Shown here piece after piece: positions 12,562 to 23,714 of a stretch of DNA of 64,000 nucleotides. The DNA comes from Dactylis glomerata (lineage: Eukaryota > Streptophyta > Magnoliopsida > Poales > Poaceae), in NCBI GenBank assembly GCA_007115705.1, contig QXEO01000152.1, positions 4,085,118 to 4,149,117 of the forward strand. Reading direction: 5' to 3'. Under the pieces are notes generated by a model. It worked only from the letters and a program-made list of their open reading frames with translations. It was not told the DNA's origin and ran no database searches. The number at the start of each line of letters is the position of its first letter. Positions within the stretch are counted from its first letter, which is position 1. The position numbers were made by a program, and so were the translations under genes.

Positions 12562-13410
12562 TCATGTGGGCGCCATATAAGAGCTTGAGGCAAAGGCGCC
12601 ATATAGAAACTTAAAGCAATAGAGAGCATCAAAAAGCAGATATGAAACACATTTAAATCTAAACCACTTCCTATGCATAGGAATCTTGTAAGAAAATAAA
12701 TCAACGAGGCACATAGTAGCAAGCATGGATAGATAAAACAAGTGCCACTTCAAGATTTGCAACATAAAGAGGGGAAACTTAATATTGTTGAGATCCATCA
12801 AACCATGTTTCCCTCTCTCATAATAACTTTCAGTAGCATCATGAATAGAACTAACAATATAACTATCACATAAAACATCCCTATCATGAGCCACATGCAT
12901 AAAAGAATTAATACTCCCCACATGAACAATAGTAGTAGGAGCAGATTCAACAGAATAATTATTCTCATCACCATAATCATCAAAAATAGGAGGCATATTG
13001 TAATCATAACTAATTTTATACTCAATAGTAGGTGAACTGAAAATATTATACCCATCATCATAACCATCATAAACTAGAGGTTTAGTATCATCACAAGCTA
13101 AAGAACAGCTATTTCGCAAAGCATATTCTTTAAACATATCATCATAAGAAGGAACATCACATATGGGAGATAAAATATTATCAGAACAAACTTTCTCCAC
13201 CAAAGCTGGGGAACTAAAAATATCATGCTTAACAAAACCAGCTTCCCCAAGCTTAGACTTTTCTATAGCATTAATAATAACAGTGTTCGAAACATTCATA
13301 CTAACAATACTATTAGCATGCAAATTAAGCTCCAAAGGTTTTTAAACTTTCTCTTCAAACACTTCATATCTAAACTCAGGAAAAAGACTAAAGAACTCTT
13401 TATTTTCCAT
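12562..13410 (-). pseudogene. Gag-derived ORF copy 2, nonsense-interrupted
   Basis: The same 282-codon frame as 7099-7947, but a single change (C at 7881, A at 13344) turns a Glu codon (GAA) near residue 23 into a stop, TAA at 13342-13344. The rest of the frame is unchanged. This is one of only two substitutions I found between the two internal copies, so the duplicate was inactivated after, or shortly before, the tandem duplication. A downstream restart would give at most about 257 residues. Confidence 0.85.
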
Positions 13411-13543
13411 TAAGCCTAACTAGTGAAAATAAAAACAAGAAACAAAAAGATGTAATTGCAGAATCTAAAGGAAATAACTTCGAGCACTCACCAGCAACTA
13501 AAAGACTTAGTAACCAAAGAATGTGAGTACCTTTTACCTTACC

Positions 13544-13561
13544 TCCCCGGCAACGGCGCCA
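13544..13561 (-). other. Primer-binding site (tRNA-Asp), second internal copy
   Basis: An identical tRNA-Asp-complementary 18-mer, 10 bp from LTR C. It shows that LTR C is the true 5' LTR of the array. Confidence 0.88.
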
Positions 13562-13571
13562 GAAAAGAGCT

Positions 13572-15114
13572 TGATGTCTACACACGCTTCTATTCTTGTA
13601 GACAGTGTTGGGCCTCCAAGTGCAGAGGTTTGTAGAGCACCAGCAAGTTTCCCTTAAGTGGATCATCCAAGGTTTATCGAACTCAGGGAGGAAGAGGTCA
13701 AAGCTATCCCTCTCAAACAACCCTGCAATTACGATACAGAAAGTCTCTTGTGTCCCCAACACACCCAATACACTTGTCAGATGTATAGGTGCACTAGTTT
13801 GGCGAAGAGATAGTGAAATACAAGTAGTATAGATGATTATAAGTAGTAAATACGATATGAAATAAAAATGGCAGCAAGCAAACAAGTAACAAAACAGCAA
13901 GTAAATGGTGTGCAAAGCTTGGAAACAAGGCCTAGGGATCATACTTTCACTAGTGGACACACTCCCAACAAATATAACATAATTGAGCAAATAAATAACT
14001 TCTCTTCACTATGGTACTCTGAATTACTCTCCTATTGAATAACACTAATCATTGCGTAGGGCTACGAAGCACTCCTCAAAGTTCATCAAGTACTTGACAA
14101 ACACCACTCATAGAGATATCCAAATCAAATCACAACTCAAGATAGATATTATTGCAACTTAGACCAAGTACTAACACGGTGTACACACTGTCAACATTAC
14201 ACCATGAAAGGAGGAATAGATCACTTCAATACTATCATAGTGATAATTATTCTCATAATCCATAAAAGATCACAATCATAGCCTAGACTAAGTACCACCA
14301 TGATGCACGCACTATCACCGTTACACCATGGCAGGAGGAATAGATTACTTTAATAACACACTAGAGTACACATAATGAAGAAGAGTAACATCTACTTATT
14401 CAACATGATATAAAGCTCACGATCACATAAAGATCACATCATGGGAGAGAGAGGTGAACCACATAGCTACCGGTAAAGCCCTCAGCCCTGGGGATGAACT
14501 ACTCCCTCTTCATCATAGGAGACAGCAAGGTTGATGGAGATGGTGGTGAGGTCGATGGAGACGGCGGAGACGGCGATGGAGACCGATGGAGATGCCTCCG
14601 GGGGCACTTCCCCGTCCTGGCAGGGTGCCGGAATAGAGACTTCTGTCCCCCAAAATTCGTCGGCGGCGGCGGCGGAGCTACAGAACTATTCTGGAAATTT
14701 CGCTGACTCCCTTAGGGTTTTCCGTCTCGAGGCTTTATATAGGCGAAGGGGCGTCATCAGGGGGCTGCCAGGGGCTCCTCACACCAGGTGGGCGCGGCCA
14801 GGGGCTAGGCTGCACCCCCTATGTGTGAGGGCGGCCTCTGGCCCCCCTTTGGCTCTCTTTCGGTCTTCGGGAAGCTTCCGGGGAAAATAAGACTTCTGGA
14901 ACTTGTTTCGTCCAATTCCGAGAATATTTCCTGTGTAGCTTTTCTGAAACACAAAAACAGCAGAAAATATGGAACTGGCACTGTGGCATCTTGTCAATAG
15001 GTTAGTTCCAGAAATTGCATAAAAGTGCCACGAAGTGTAACAAAACACAAGGCAAATGGTGTAAAAATAAGCATGGAGCATCAAAAATTATAGATACGTT
15101 TGAGACGTATCACT
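13572..15114 (-). repeat. LTR C (5' LTR of tandem array)
   Basis: 1543 bp, TGATG...GTATCA, with the minus-strand TATA box at 14733-14741 (plus ctttatata). It is followed by TSD copy cttct (15115-15119) and the resumed solo LTR. It differs from LTR A at about 60 sites by eye (about 4 percent), so the original insertion is far older than the tandem duplication. Confidence 0.92.
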
Positions 15115-16136
15115 TCTCCTCCATGTGCTTCATGTTTAGATCTTGTGAGCTGCCTATCATGATCAAGATCATCATTATGTAATTCTACATGTTGTGTTTG
15201 TTGGGATCCGATGAATATTGAGTACTATGTCAAGTTGATTTGTGATTTATCATCTCTATGTTTTTTATGATCTTGCATGCTCTCCGTTGCTAGTAGATAT
15301 CTTGTCCGAGTAGATGCTAGTGACTCCAAGAGGGAGTATTTATACTCGATAGTGGGTTCATGCCTCTAGTAATCTGGGGGAGTGACAATAACCTCTAAGG
15401 TTGTAGATGTGCTGTTGCTACTAGGGAGAAAACAACAATCTTGTGTTCAAGGACATTTGTATTGTTTACATTACACACTTTGCTTAAAGCGATAATCTAT
15501 TGCTTGCAACTTAATACCCAACGGTTGCTCGGATGACATCCGGTGGGTGGATTATTAGTCATAGATGCAGTTGGATTACGGTCTATGTATTATGTTGTAA
15601 TGCCCAAGTGAATCTCATAGTGATCCTCATGACATGTACATGCATTTGTTTGCATTCTTTATTCTGTCAATTGCCCAACTATAATTTGTTTACCCAGCAT
15701 GTTATTTATCTTTATGGAGAGACACCTCTAGTGATCTGTGGACCCTGGTCCATTCTTTTACATTCATATTACCGTTTACTTTACAAGCATTATTTACTTT
15801 CTCGCAAACAACTATCTTTTACCATACGATACGTTTAATCCTTCGTTTTTAGCAAACCGGTGAGATTGACAACCTCACTGCTAGTTGGGGCAAAGTACTT
15901 TGGTTGTATTGTGTGCAGGTTCCACGTTGCTGCTGGTGCAAAGCTACGCCCAAGATAAGGCGCCCCATATAAATTATCTGGAGCTGTCGCCAAGCCAGTT
16001 AGCATCAACCTTCGGAAGTCGGTTCTTTCTCCTACTGGTTCGATAAACCTTGGTTTCATACTGAGGGAAACTTGCTGCTGTGCTCATCATACCTTCATCT
16101 TGGGATTCCCAACTGGATGCCTACTACGCACCATCA
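15115..16136 (+). mobile_element. Solo Gypsy LTR, right part
   Basis: Continuation of the LTR that begins at 2036; the first five bases are the duplicated target cttct. It ends CACCATCA at 16136, followed by atgtc, the imperfect partner of atctc at 2031-2035. The R/U5 sequence on plus (for example the GAGATTGACAACCTCACTG region near 15860-15880) matches, in reverse, the 32283-33911 LTR. Confidence 0.85.
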
Positions 16137-16238
16137 ATGTCTATGATAAATAACCAAAACTATCTTTCATAGTGGTGGTTGAGACGGGTACATTGGTAAA
16201 TCTTGATCCGCTAGTCTAGGAGGATTGCAAATGAGAGA

Positions 16239-16434
16239 GGGCATCTACAATGCAAAATGCTTATGAAGGTGTCTAGAGAAATAAATATGTTTTTAGTTAA
16301 GCACATGTTCTTATTTATGCTAGGTAGATGCTTAACTAGGAACCTCTCCTATACAGATAAGCACCAGTGCTTAAGAAAATGCTTGATTTATTTTTCTAAG
16401 CATCCTCCTAAGCACCTTGCATTGTACATGGCCT
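16239..16434. mobile_element. MITE-like foldback, about 196 bp
   Basis: The ends form an imperfect inverted repeat: GGGCATCTACAATGCAAAATG on the left pairs with CATTGTACATGGCC on the right, and the arms keep pairing inward through TTAAGCAC-type blocks. No coding capacity. Size and structure fit a MITE. I could not find a clean TSD, so the superfamily is left open. Confidence 0.55.
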
Positions 16435-16996
16435 TAGGTATATGATATATATTCCCACAACAAAGATTATTATGGTTGATTTTTAAGTAATTTAGTTTGT
16501 TATTCTTGTTTTTCAATATATTTATTACAAACTCATACAAATAAGAGTGGACAAAGTTTCATGGTGAAAACTAGACATAGTGTAATGACATATACGACTA
16601 TTTTCAGTAAATATTTTGTTTCTAGTCCTAAAGGAGGTTTCAAGTTTTATTTGGCTCCTAAATAGTTTGGGTTGTCTGGTTGAGTCTCATATCAACCCAG
16701 AAACATGAACTTTAATTGGAGAAATAGCAATCTTAACGGAGAGATGGGGGTACCTTTCAAATAAAGTGATGGGGTCCTTCTCCGAGCCATAACTAGTGTT
16801 AGTAACGACCATCCAAAGTCGCAATGAGTCCAGCCTTAAAGAATAAGAATATGTGAGGCCATATCACATTCTAGTTGTATGATGGCTGGAACATTGCTCC
16901 AGAAGGTAAGGTGGACAGACCAGAAGTACATGTGCTTACGATACCACCTGATCTGGAATGGAACGCCTATGCCCTTGATTTCTTTATGGCTAAAGA
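16435..16996. other. Unclassified intergenic DNA
   Basis: I see no gene, repeat or RNA. The last 150-200 bases could be the diverged start of the organelle insertion (for example 23S-4.5S spacer), but I cannot align them by eye. Confidence 0.4.
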
Positions 16997-17063
16997 TTAA
17001 ATAAGTGTCAACTAGAAGTGCAGTTATGCAACTGAGGCATCCTAACGAACGAACGATTTGAAC
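16997..17063 (+). pseudogene. rrn4.5: Plastid 4.5S rRNA fragment (nuclear copy)
   Basis: AAGTGTCAACTAGAAGTGCAG followed by CTGAGGCATCCTAAC and TTGAACCTTGTTCC matches, with scattered changes, the 3' half of grass chloroplast 4.5S rRNA and its downstream spacer as I know them. The spacer to 17278 (TTGCCATCTAT, TTCATTGTTCAACTC, GCAGAGGCCTTTGGTG, TTCACAATTACTAGCC) follows the plastid 4.5S-5S order. The substitutions show it is an old nuclear copy, not plastid contamination. Confidence 0.8.
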
Positions 17064-17278
17064 CTTGTTCCTAAACGGCTTGTTTAAATCAATCAGGAAC
17101 TTGCCATCTATCTTCATTGTTCAACTCTTTGATGAAAAGATGAAAAAAAGATCTACCCTTCCATTCCTTGGATAGACTAAGGGAGGGCAGAGGCCTTTGG
17201 TGCATGTTCATTCATGAATTGGGGCTTCACAATTACTAGCCAATCTTTGTCTCACGAATTTCCTCATTCATGGTTCGA

Positions 17279-17352
17279 TATTCTGGTGTCCTAGGCGTAG
17301 AGGAACCACAACAATCCATCACAAATTTGGTGGTTAAACTCTACTGCGGCGA
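17279..17352 (+). pseudogene. rrn5: Plastid 5S rRNA fragment, 5' part only
   Basis: TATTCTGGTGTCCTAGGCGT followed by AGAGGAACCAC and TTGGTGGTTAAACTC is the start of chloroplast 5S rRNA with a few substitutions. It stops after about 74 of roughly 121 bases, where mitochondrial nad1 sequence begins. A truncated, non-functional rRNA copy. Confidence 0.85.
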
Positions 17353-17642
17353 TGATGTCTTTTGTGCAACATCGAAAGGGTCCTCATGTAGTGGGATCAT
17401 TTGGATTGTTACAGCCTCTAGCAGATGGTTTGAAATTTATTATAAAAGAACCTATTTCACCAATCAGTGCTAATATCTCCCTTTTTAGAATGGCTTTAGT
17501 GGCTACATTTATGTTAAGTCTGGTCGCTTGGGCCATTCTACCTTTTGATTATGGTATTGTATTGTCAGATCCGAACATAAGGAAACTTTATTTGTTTGCC
17601 ATATCTTTGCAAGGTGTTCATGGAATAGTTAGGTTGGTCTAG
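17353..17642 (+). pseudogene. nad1: Mitochondrial nad1 exon 1 fragment (NUMT)
   Basis: The frame reads FVQHRKGPHVVGSFGLLQPL, then ADGLKFIIKEPISP...LVAWAILPFDYG...SDPNI, a match to the first exon of plant mitochondrial NADH dehydrogenase subunit 1 (complex I, quinone-site membrane subunit). The first 30 or so residues of nad1 are missing, replaced by the plastid 5S fragment. Several conserved residues are changed (H for R and H for D in the KGP region, for instance), so it is a decayed nuclear copy and not expressed complex I. Confidence 0.88.
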
Positions 17643-17950
17643 TAAGACGGGACGGCCGTTCTGTCACCTATGATATATGGACCAATTGGTCAAAAAGTGG
17701 GTTTGTGCCGCATGTTGAACGATCTACTCTACACAGGTGTGGGCTTACAGGGCAAGGGATCATAAACCCTTTCATTCATTCAGAAAGGGGTCGGTCACTT
17801 ATCCTTGATGGGACCGATAACTAGAAATCATTAAAAAAAGGATGGTTCTCTTTGCACCTCATATCAAGAGGAAAGGTGGCTTATCAAGCAGGTCTCACTA
17901 TTGGAAATTCTAGCTTTCTAAGGACCCACCGGTTTGCCTACTTGATGAAT
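17643..17950 (+). other. Probable mitochondrial intron/flank following nad1 exon
   Basis: The sequence continues without break after the end of nad1 exon 1. In plant mitochondria this position is the 5' half of a trans-spliced group II intron. Strings such as GACGGGACGGCC and AAAGGGGTCGGTCAC look organellar, but I cannot confirm the end point. Confidence 0.4.
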
Positions 17951-17974
17951 GAAAGTGCATGAGATTTTTACTTG

Positions 17975-18485
17975 TATGGCATGTCCTAGCTTTATGCTTC
18001 GTTTCAAGTGGTTGAACACAACGAAAATAGCTAGTGGAACATGGGCTAGATGGACCCATTTAAAAAAAAATCGAAAAATGCAACATAAAAATTTCAAAAA
18101 AAGAATTGAAATTTTTTATTCCATTACATACCTTGATACTTACTCGTGTAAATTTTCAAGAAAAAAATATGATTGTGTGTGGCCTATATGAAAATGAAAA
18201 AAAATGTCAAAAACACTATAATAATTGGATTTCTACTGTTCAAAGAAATATAATTTTTCATTTTGTCTTTTTTGTGTAGGCCATATACGGTCGTATTTTG
18301 ACTTGAAAATTTCCACTTATATGTATGAAGATAATATGTACATGCATGAATTATTTCAAACTTTTTTGAAACTTTGAAATAGCATTTTTTGCATTTCTTA
18401 AAATTGGATCCACCTAGTTCGAGGTTCACCAAATCCGGGTCATTGAACACAGAGCTTTCTTTGTCTACAAAGCTCATGCTACAAT
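17975..18485. repeat. Long imperfect foldback (inverted repeat), about 250-bp arms
   Basis: The left arm (about 17975-18230) and right arm (about 18235-18485) are reverse complements with many mismatches: TAGATGGACCC pairs with GGATCCACCTA, AAATGCAACATAAAAATTTC with GCATTTTTTGCATTTC-type blocks, and GTGTGGCCTATATG with TGTAGGCCATATAC near the loop. A transcript would fold into a long hairpin. It could be a MITE or a rearranged TE end. The minus frame 18184-18477 is antisense to the arm and not a gene. Confidence 0.6.
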
Positions 18486-19891
18486 GTCTAACTTGTTGTT
18501 AATTGTGATGAATACGTTGCATGGACTGCGCATTCATGGCTGGTTAGCTAGCCAACCTTCATTCTCTGCGTACAAAGGAATTTATTTGCTGTTGACTGCC
18601 ACATATAGTACTACTATGACTCCAGAAAAGATATAAAATAAATATGCCATTGTATAAAGAGGTGCAGGTATACACAGGTACCACGTGATGACCCATACAG
18701 AATTTTAGGACTTGTGTTTGGCATCCAAGACACAGAGAACACTTGCACATGTAAAAAAACACATCGTAGCAAAAGTCTACTCATGAGTGGTTAAGTCTTT
18801 TGAGGTAAGCAGTGGCGGTTTCCTGCTTTTGTGGTTTTGTGTTATGTGCATCGGCAGACCTGAGTGTCTCCACTCATAGCCATGACCATGGAAGCACAAT
18901 ACAAATGGAAAGATGGGATCATGAGATGTCTTTCTTTCATGCTTTATGATACAGTACATGCTACCTTCGATGCAAGAGTTCATAATGTTGTGTGCCTGTG
19001 TTTTGTTGTAGCTGCAGCTCATTGAGTTCCCTAATGCATGACATGTCCTCCGCTTGCTATTATAAGACCTTATAGATCTTTTTTAAATGTATATATTTAG
19101 ACACGTTTTAGTGTGTAGATTCCTAATTTTATCCTATATCTAATTTAAACTTTTTAAGTGTTTATCTAATTTAAACTGAAATACCTAAAATATCTAATAA
19201 TAGTGAACACAGAGCAATTTTAACATGCACTGCTACCACTGAACACTCTGCCGGCGAAAGGCATCATACTTTACCTAGTTGACCCAAAACTTTACACCGA
19301 CCAAAACTCAATCAATAATGACATGATCAGACCTAAGAGATTAATTAAATTGCAAACCATGCAAATGTAGCACGCTGTGTTTACGCTGTTTTATTTTCTC
19401 TGTTGTCTAGTACACCACCCAATTTCACTTGTTGAGAGTACAGGACAAATTGATTAGGAAGACTTTGCTCTCTCTCTCGCGCGCGCGCAGTGGGCCGGCA
19501 ACAGGTACAGTACTAAATACTAATCGGCTTAAAACCCTCGGTGAATCCTAAGCCGTGTGTTGTGTGTCCCCATGAATGCAGCAGTAATGTGTAGCACAAG
19601 GATCGTACTAGCTAACTGAGGCAATGCATGCTGCTAGGTACCACTATGCGATCTTTAACAAATGAACGTGGCATTCACAAGTTTTACCACGTTCTTTCTC
19701 CATCTCTTTGACAAACTTGTAGCTTTTATTTTGCTGTTAATTTAGTTGAAGTGGCTAACCAGTGGTGCAAGGGATCAAATATTTGATGGAATCTCGTAAA
19801 TATCCGTCAGTCCCAAAATTTGGATGTACCGGTCAAAAAATCGATTCTTCTAGATACAGGGCTCATCCCACTTGTATAACCCAGCACAAGT
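18486..19891. other. Unclassified low-copy-looking DNA with microsatellite
   Basis: No gene or TE end recognised. A compound microsatellite (CT)n(CG)n lies at about 19468-19488. Confidence 0.4.
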
Positions 19892-20436
19892 CCGAATTTT
19901 TGACGAATCAGACCACCTGCGCCAGTGTATTGTCAAAAAGGACCACCTCTGAAATTTTTTGTCAAAAAAGACCACCTCGCGGTGGTGGCACCCCTGGCCA
20001 GGCGACACGTGGCACGTGCCGCCTGGGCCAGTGCCGGCAGGCCTGTGCCGCCGATGCCAGCGCCGGCATGTGGCGTCCCTCGTGACGCCGCTACAGGCAG
20101 CGGGCCATGCCGCCGATGCCACAGCCGGCAGGGTGACGTGGCACCCTGCCGCCTCACCCGTCGCCGGCACCCTGCCACGGACAGCCTGCCACCGACAGCC
20201 GACCACCTGCAGGCGCACTGATTCCCACGCGACCGGTTTTTTAGGCGGGAAAGCTAAAGAGAAAGCTAAAGAAATTGCAGTGATGATTGTTTACATGTGA
20301 TATGCAATCTGTGCTATTTTTATCTGTCTATTCGAAGCTATGATACACTGTTTTGTACAGTAAATAGACTCCAATTATAATGGGACAGGATGCGATGTCC
20401 GCCGACCAGCTCTCCTTTTAAAGACTGCAGCATCGC

Positions 20437-20514
20437 TCTCTCTCGCTTCGTTCACTCATTCACTCAGCTCTCAGCTCTCTCTCGCTTCGTTCACTCATTC
20501 ACTCAGCTCTCAGC
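20437..20514 (+). repeat. Two-copy 39-bp direct repeat in pyrimidine-rich leader
   Basis: The unit containing TCTCGCTTCGTTCACTCATT is repeated at 20441 and 20480. It follows a TTTTAAAGAC string and precedes the gene at 21590, so it probably sits in a CT-rich 5' leader of that transcript. Confidence 0.7.
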
Positions 20515-21589
20515 TCTCTCTCTCTCTCACTCATTCAATCAGCAGTCACTCGTACTCCATCACCAGCTCTCTCCTCTATAATGAGCTGAGTTGTGTTAGT
20601 GTTTAGCCTAAGTAGATGGTATTTGGGAGCTAATTGGAAAGGAAGATTCACCGATGAAGAAGTAGAGCTGCTAGTCGTATGAAGGTAACATATGCGAAAT
20701 GATTACTTATATTATTGCATGGTAGTCATAGATTTAGGGATGTATCATATTATTAGTATGGAGAGTGATAATTAAGATATCATAGTTGCATGTTTTCCTA
20801 CTTGGTAATGAAGCATGGATTATTTGTGCATGCATTCTAACGGAACCAATGATTTTATGTGGTAGGTGGATTATAGTATGAATACGATGTCGCTGTTAGT
20901 ACATGGAAATTGTGTGCCGCCTAATTCCAAGTGGAGCAATAGTCATTGAAGAAAAGGTATAAACCTCGTGTCATATATTTTTTTGTTCCTGTAGTAGAAG
21001 TGTGATTTGTGAATAATATGGCTGCATATATATTTCAGGTGAAATTTGCTACGAACGTGAGTTAATTAGTGGTTATTGGAAATATTCGGTCGCATAAAAA
21101 GTTGCGGACTGAATAATTAATTATTGGTTATTGGAAATATTCGATCGCGTTCTTGAAGTTGAGGTATAAAATTTATCTCTTAATAAGTGTTAAGTATTTA
21201 TTTTGTTATAGTGTATCCCATGTAGTTAAGTTGGTAGAACGGAAATGTGAAGTAATTTTATTCTGTTATTGATTGCATGCATGAAAGAATAATTAATTGT
21301 ATGCAAAATTTTCAGTTGCATACTTGAAGTTTAGGTAGGTCTAAAATTAATCTCTTAAAAAGTGTGAAGTATTTATTTTGTTGTAGTATATCACATATAG
21401 TTATGTTGGTAGAACAGTACAGTGAAATAAGTTTATTCCGCTAGTGATTGCATGCATGAAAGAATAATAAATTATATGCGAAATATAAATTATGTCAGCT
21501 CATTTAGTAGAATATTTATATTTATACATAAATATGAAATATAGCTTCCGTGTTACTAATATCCATTATAAATTTGTGGGGTAGGTACG

Positions 21590-23208
21590 ATGGAAAATTT
21601 ATTAGTGTTTTATGGAGATGTGGTTCGCGACGGAATTTCTGGGCTAGATGTGTCTCAGTGCGAGTCTATAAATGTTGTAGTGAGAGATATGGAGAACCTA
21701 GATTTTGCGGAAGTGAGAAAATGCATCCGGGTGCAGTTTGGTCCTAAGATGCGGGGGAAGAAGATGACCGTTGAGGCCGTCATATGTGTGGGAGGGGATG
21801 ATGGGACAGCTCCCCGTTGGGGTCTGCGGGAGGTGAAAGGAAATAACTCATGGAGGACATACATGAGGTTTGCAACCACGCCAGGCGCCGCTATGTTTCA
21901 AAGGCCGATGGTGTATGTGCAGTTTATCTCTCCTAGTGATGAGCCTGGATGCAGTAGCGGCGCTCCAGAGGCGCAGCTAGCCATCACAGGCGGCCCCAGC
22001 AGCGGCCGATCGGAGCCGATGAGCAAGTGCGTGGACCAGAAATCTTATCATCGGCGTACCATCGTGACAGCACGGTACTGATTGTGTTCTAATTAATCAT
22101 GTCCTAACTAATCATGTCCTAATTAATCATGTCCTAATTGTGATACATGCAGCTAGAAGATTTACGGCAAATCGCTTTTGATGCGCAAAGAGCTATGCAA
22201 CAGCAGAACTTAAATACACAGGAAGGGAAGAACATATTCAGACGTATTTTCGCTACTGCCGCAAGCGGACTTCGGCGTTTAGGCTGCACCCGTCTTGATG
22301 ATATTATGGCGCATCATCGCGAAATGCCTGAAGCGCCTTCGTCTAGACCGAGTCTTGCGCGACCCAGTGAGCCGCGACTGAGTACCACACCAATGACACA
22401 TCCCCGACAAGACTCATCACTACTACAACGTTCACATTCACGCCTAGGATCTCAAAGACGTTCTGCTAGACAGGTACTATGGAACAACATCTTTTTTCAC
22501 ATTTCCCATCCCCGATAAGACTCTTGTCTACAAAAACACTAAATTCCATAGACAGTAACAATTTCTTTTTTCAATTATTTTGCTAGGAGGAGCCAATTAC
22601 TATGCCAACTGTTACCCCATCTGGAGGAATGGACTCGTACACATGCGACGTGGGAGCACGGCGTGTGCACGAAAATATTGGGACTGCGTGGGATTCAGTG
22701 GATTGTGATGTTGGGCAAAATATGCCGCAATCACATGCGACGTGGGATCAAGGCGAGAGTTCACAACGGTTCAATACCACACAAGTATGTGCATATATCT
22801 TAACTAATTACACCTTCTCAACCTCATTAACGTGACATGGGTTCTAATAATGTCTATAACCCTTAGGAAACTATTGATCCGACGTGGGACGACATGGGAG
22901 CTGGTATTGGATACACCATGGCTCCACCACAGGGATTTCAGCATATGCTGCGACAGGATACCACCAACTTTTTTTCATCTATCCCAGACTTCTTTTCGTA
23001 CGATCCAGCGAGCACATCTGGGAGCTTAATCCCTCCACCCTCAGGATCTCAGCACGTGTTTCATACTCCTCCGCCACCACCTGACACACAACCAGAAGAG
23101 GACGAGCGGCAGTCCGGCCGAGGCCACCGTGAACCTCATCCCCCCCGTGAACGTCTATCGCCTTCAGGACGTCGGCACAGGCAGCCCAGACCTCGCCGAC
23201 AAGGCTAA
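21590..23208 (+). CDS. Spliced MULE-carried gene, function not recognised
   Basis: The first coding exon starts ATG at 21590 (MENLLVFYGDVVRDGISG...), with an uncertain donor before 22081. Later exons are clearer: 22153-22473, 22587-22784 and 22867-23208. All three are phase 0, with canonical AG and GT borders (ATGCAG/CTAG; CAG/GTACTA; GCTAG/GAG; CAA/GTATGT; CTTAG/GAA), ending TAA. An AATAAA signal lies near 23296. The N-terminal domain is about 120 residues (PRWGLREV, YMRFATTPGAAMF, MVYVQFISPSDEP). The C-terminal half is low-complexity, Pro/Arg/Gln-rich and ends in a basic RRHRQPRPRRQG tail. It recalls proteins carried with plant mobile domain genes in grass MULEs, but I cannot name the domain. 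Earlier exons or a UTR probably lie at 20400-21580. Confidence 0.55.
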
Positions 23209-23437
23209 CACAATTTGTGTACGCCTATATATATCTATGTTACTATTTCCAGCTATGTAATAGACATATTTCTATGTTCGTTTGTATGGGACAAATAAAT
23301 TTGCTTTCAATCACTTATTGCGATAATAAGGCCTGCCATTTATTTGCTTGCAACACAAATACAACATAAACTACAAGTAAGATACACATGTCACGAGGCT
23401 TCAAATTAAGATACATTACAATGTTTCACTAATCGAA

Positions 23438-23714
23438 TCAACGCTTGCCCGATGATGATGCTGCGTTAGATTTGGCCTTCGATGATGCAGCACTCTTACC
23501 CTTAGATTTCACAGGCGCAGGCATGAAGTCATCGTCATTATACTCATCATATGCTGCCTCTGCTAGAGCATCACCATATGTATTCGGGCGGTATAACCCA
23601 CCCCGCACTGGACCAAATATCTTATTCAGCCAGGCAAAGTGCTTGATTCTTGTATTGACAAACTCTGCATCATCAGGATAGTGCTTTATATAGACCCCGA
23701 TTAGTGCTGCCGGT
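23438..23714 (-). pseudogene. 3'-terminal coding exon of an unrecognised gene
   Basis: A minus-strand frame of about 92 codons from about 23714 to a TGA at 23438-23440, with no start codon. It reads RLPAALIGVYIKHYPDDAEF, then NTRIKHFAWLNKIFGPVRGG, and ends in a Lys/Ser/Ala-rich tail (SKGKSAASSKAKSNAASSS). Its composition looks like a real protein. It is convergent with the gene ending at 23208 and is cut at its 5' side by the right TIR. A possible acceptor (CGGCAG) lies at its upstream edge. It is either a captured 3' exon or the tail of a gene the element once carried whole. Confidence 0.5.

Larger units (their letters stand above)
2646..15114 (-). mobile_element. Three-LTR tandem Gypsy element (LTR-int-LTR-int-LTR)
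   Basis: A minus-strand, non-autonomous Ty3/Gypsy element present as a head-to-tail array with three LTRs (2646-4186, 8109-9649, 13572-15114) and two internal regions. The repeat period is exactly 5463 bp. The whole array has one TSD, cttct at 2641-2645 and 15115-15119, so it entered the solo LTR once and was duplicated afterwards. Orientation follows from the tRNA-Asp primer-binding site beside the left edge of each right-hand LTR and the purine tract beside the right edge of each left-hand LTR. There is no protease, RT or integrase; the only sizeable ORF is gag-derived. The middle LTR is a mosaic of the outer two, which points to unequal crossing-over. Confidence 0.93.

Noticed and set aside
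2646..13571. Two independent adjacent insertions of the same element
   Set aside because: There is one TSD pair for the whole array, a shared middle LTR, and a mosaic pattern in it.
17279..17352. Functional nuclear 5S rRNA gene
   Set aside because: Sequence is plastid type, truncated after about 74 bases and mutated.
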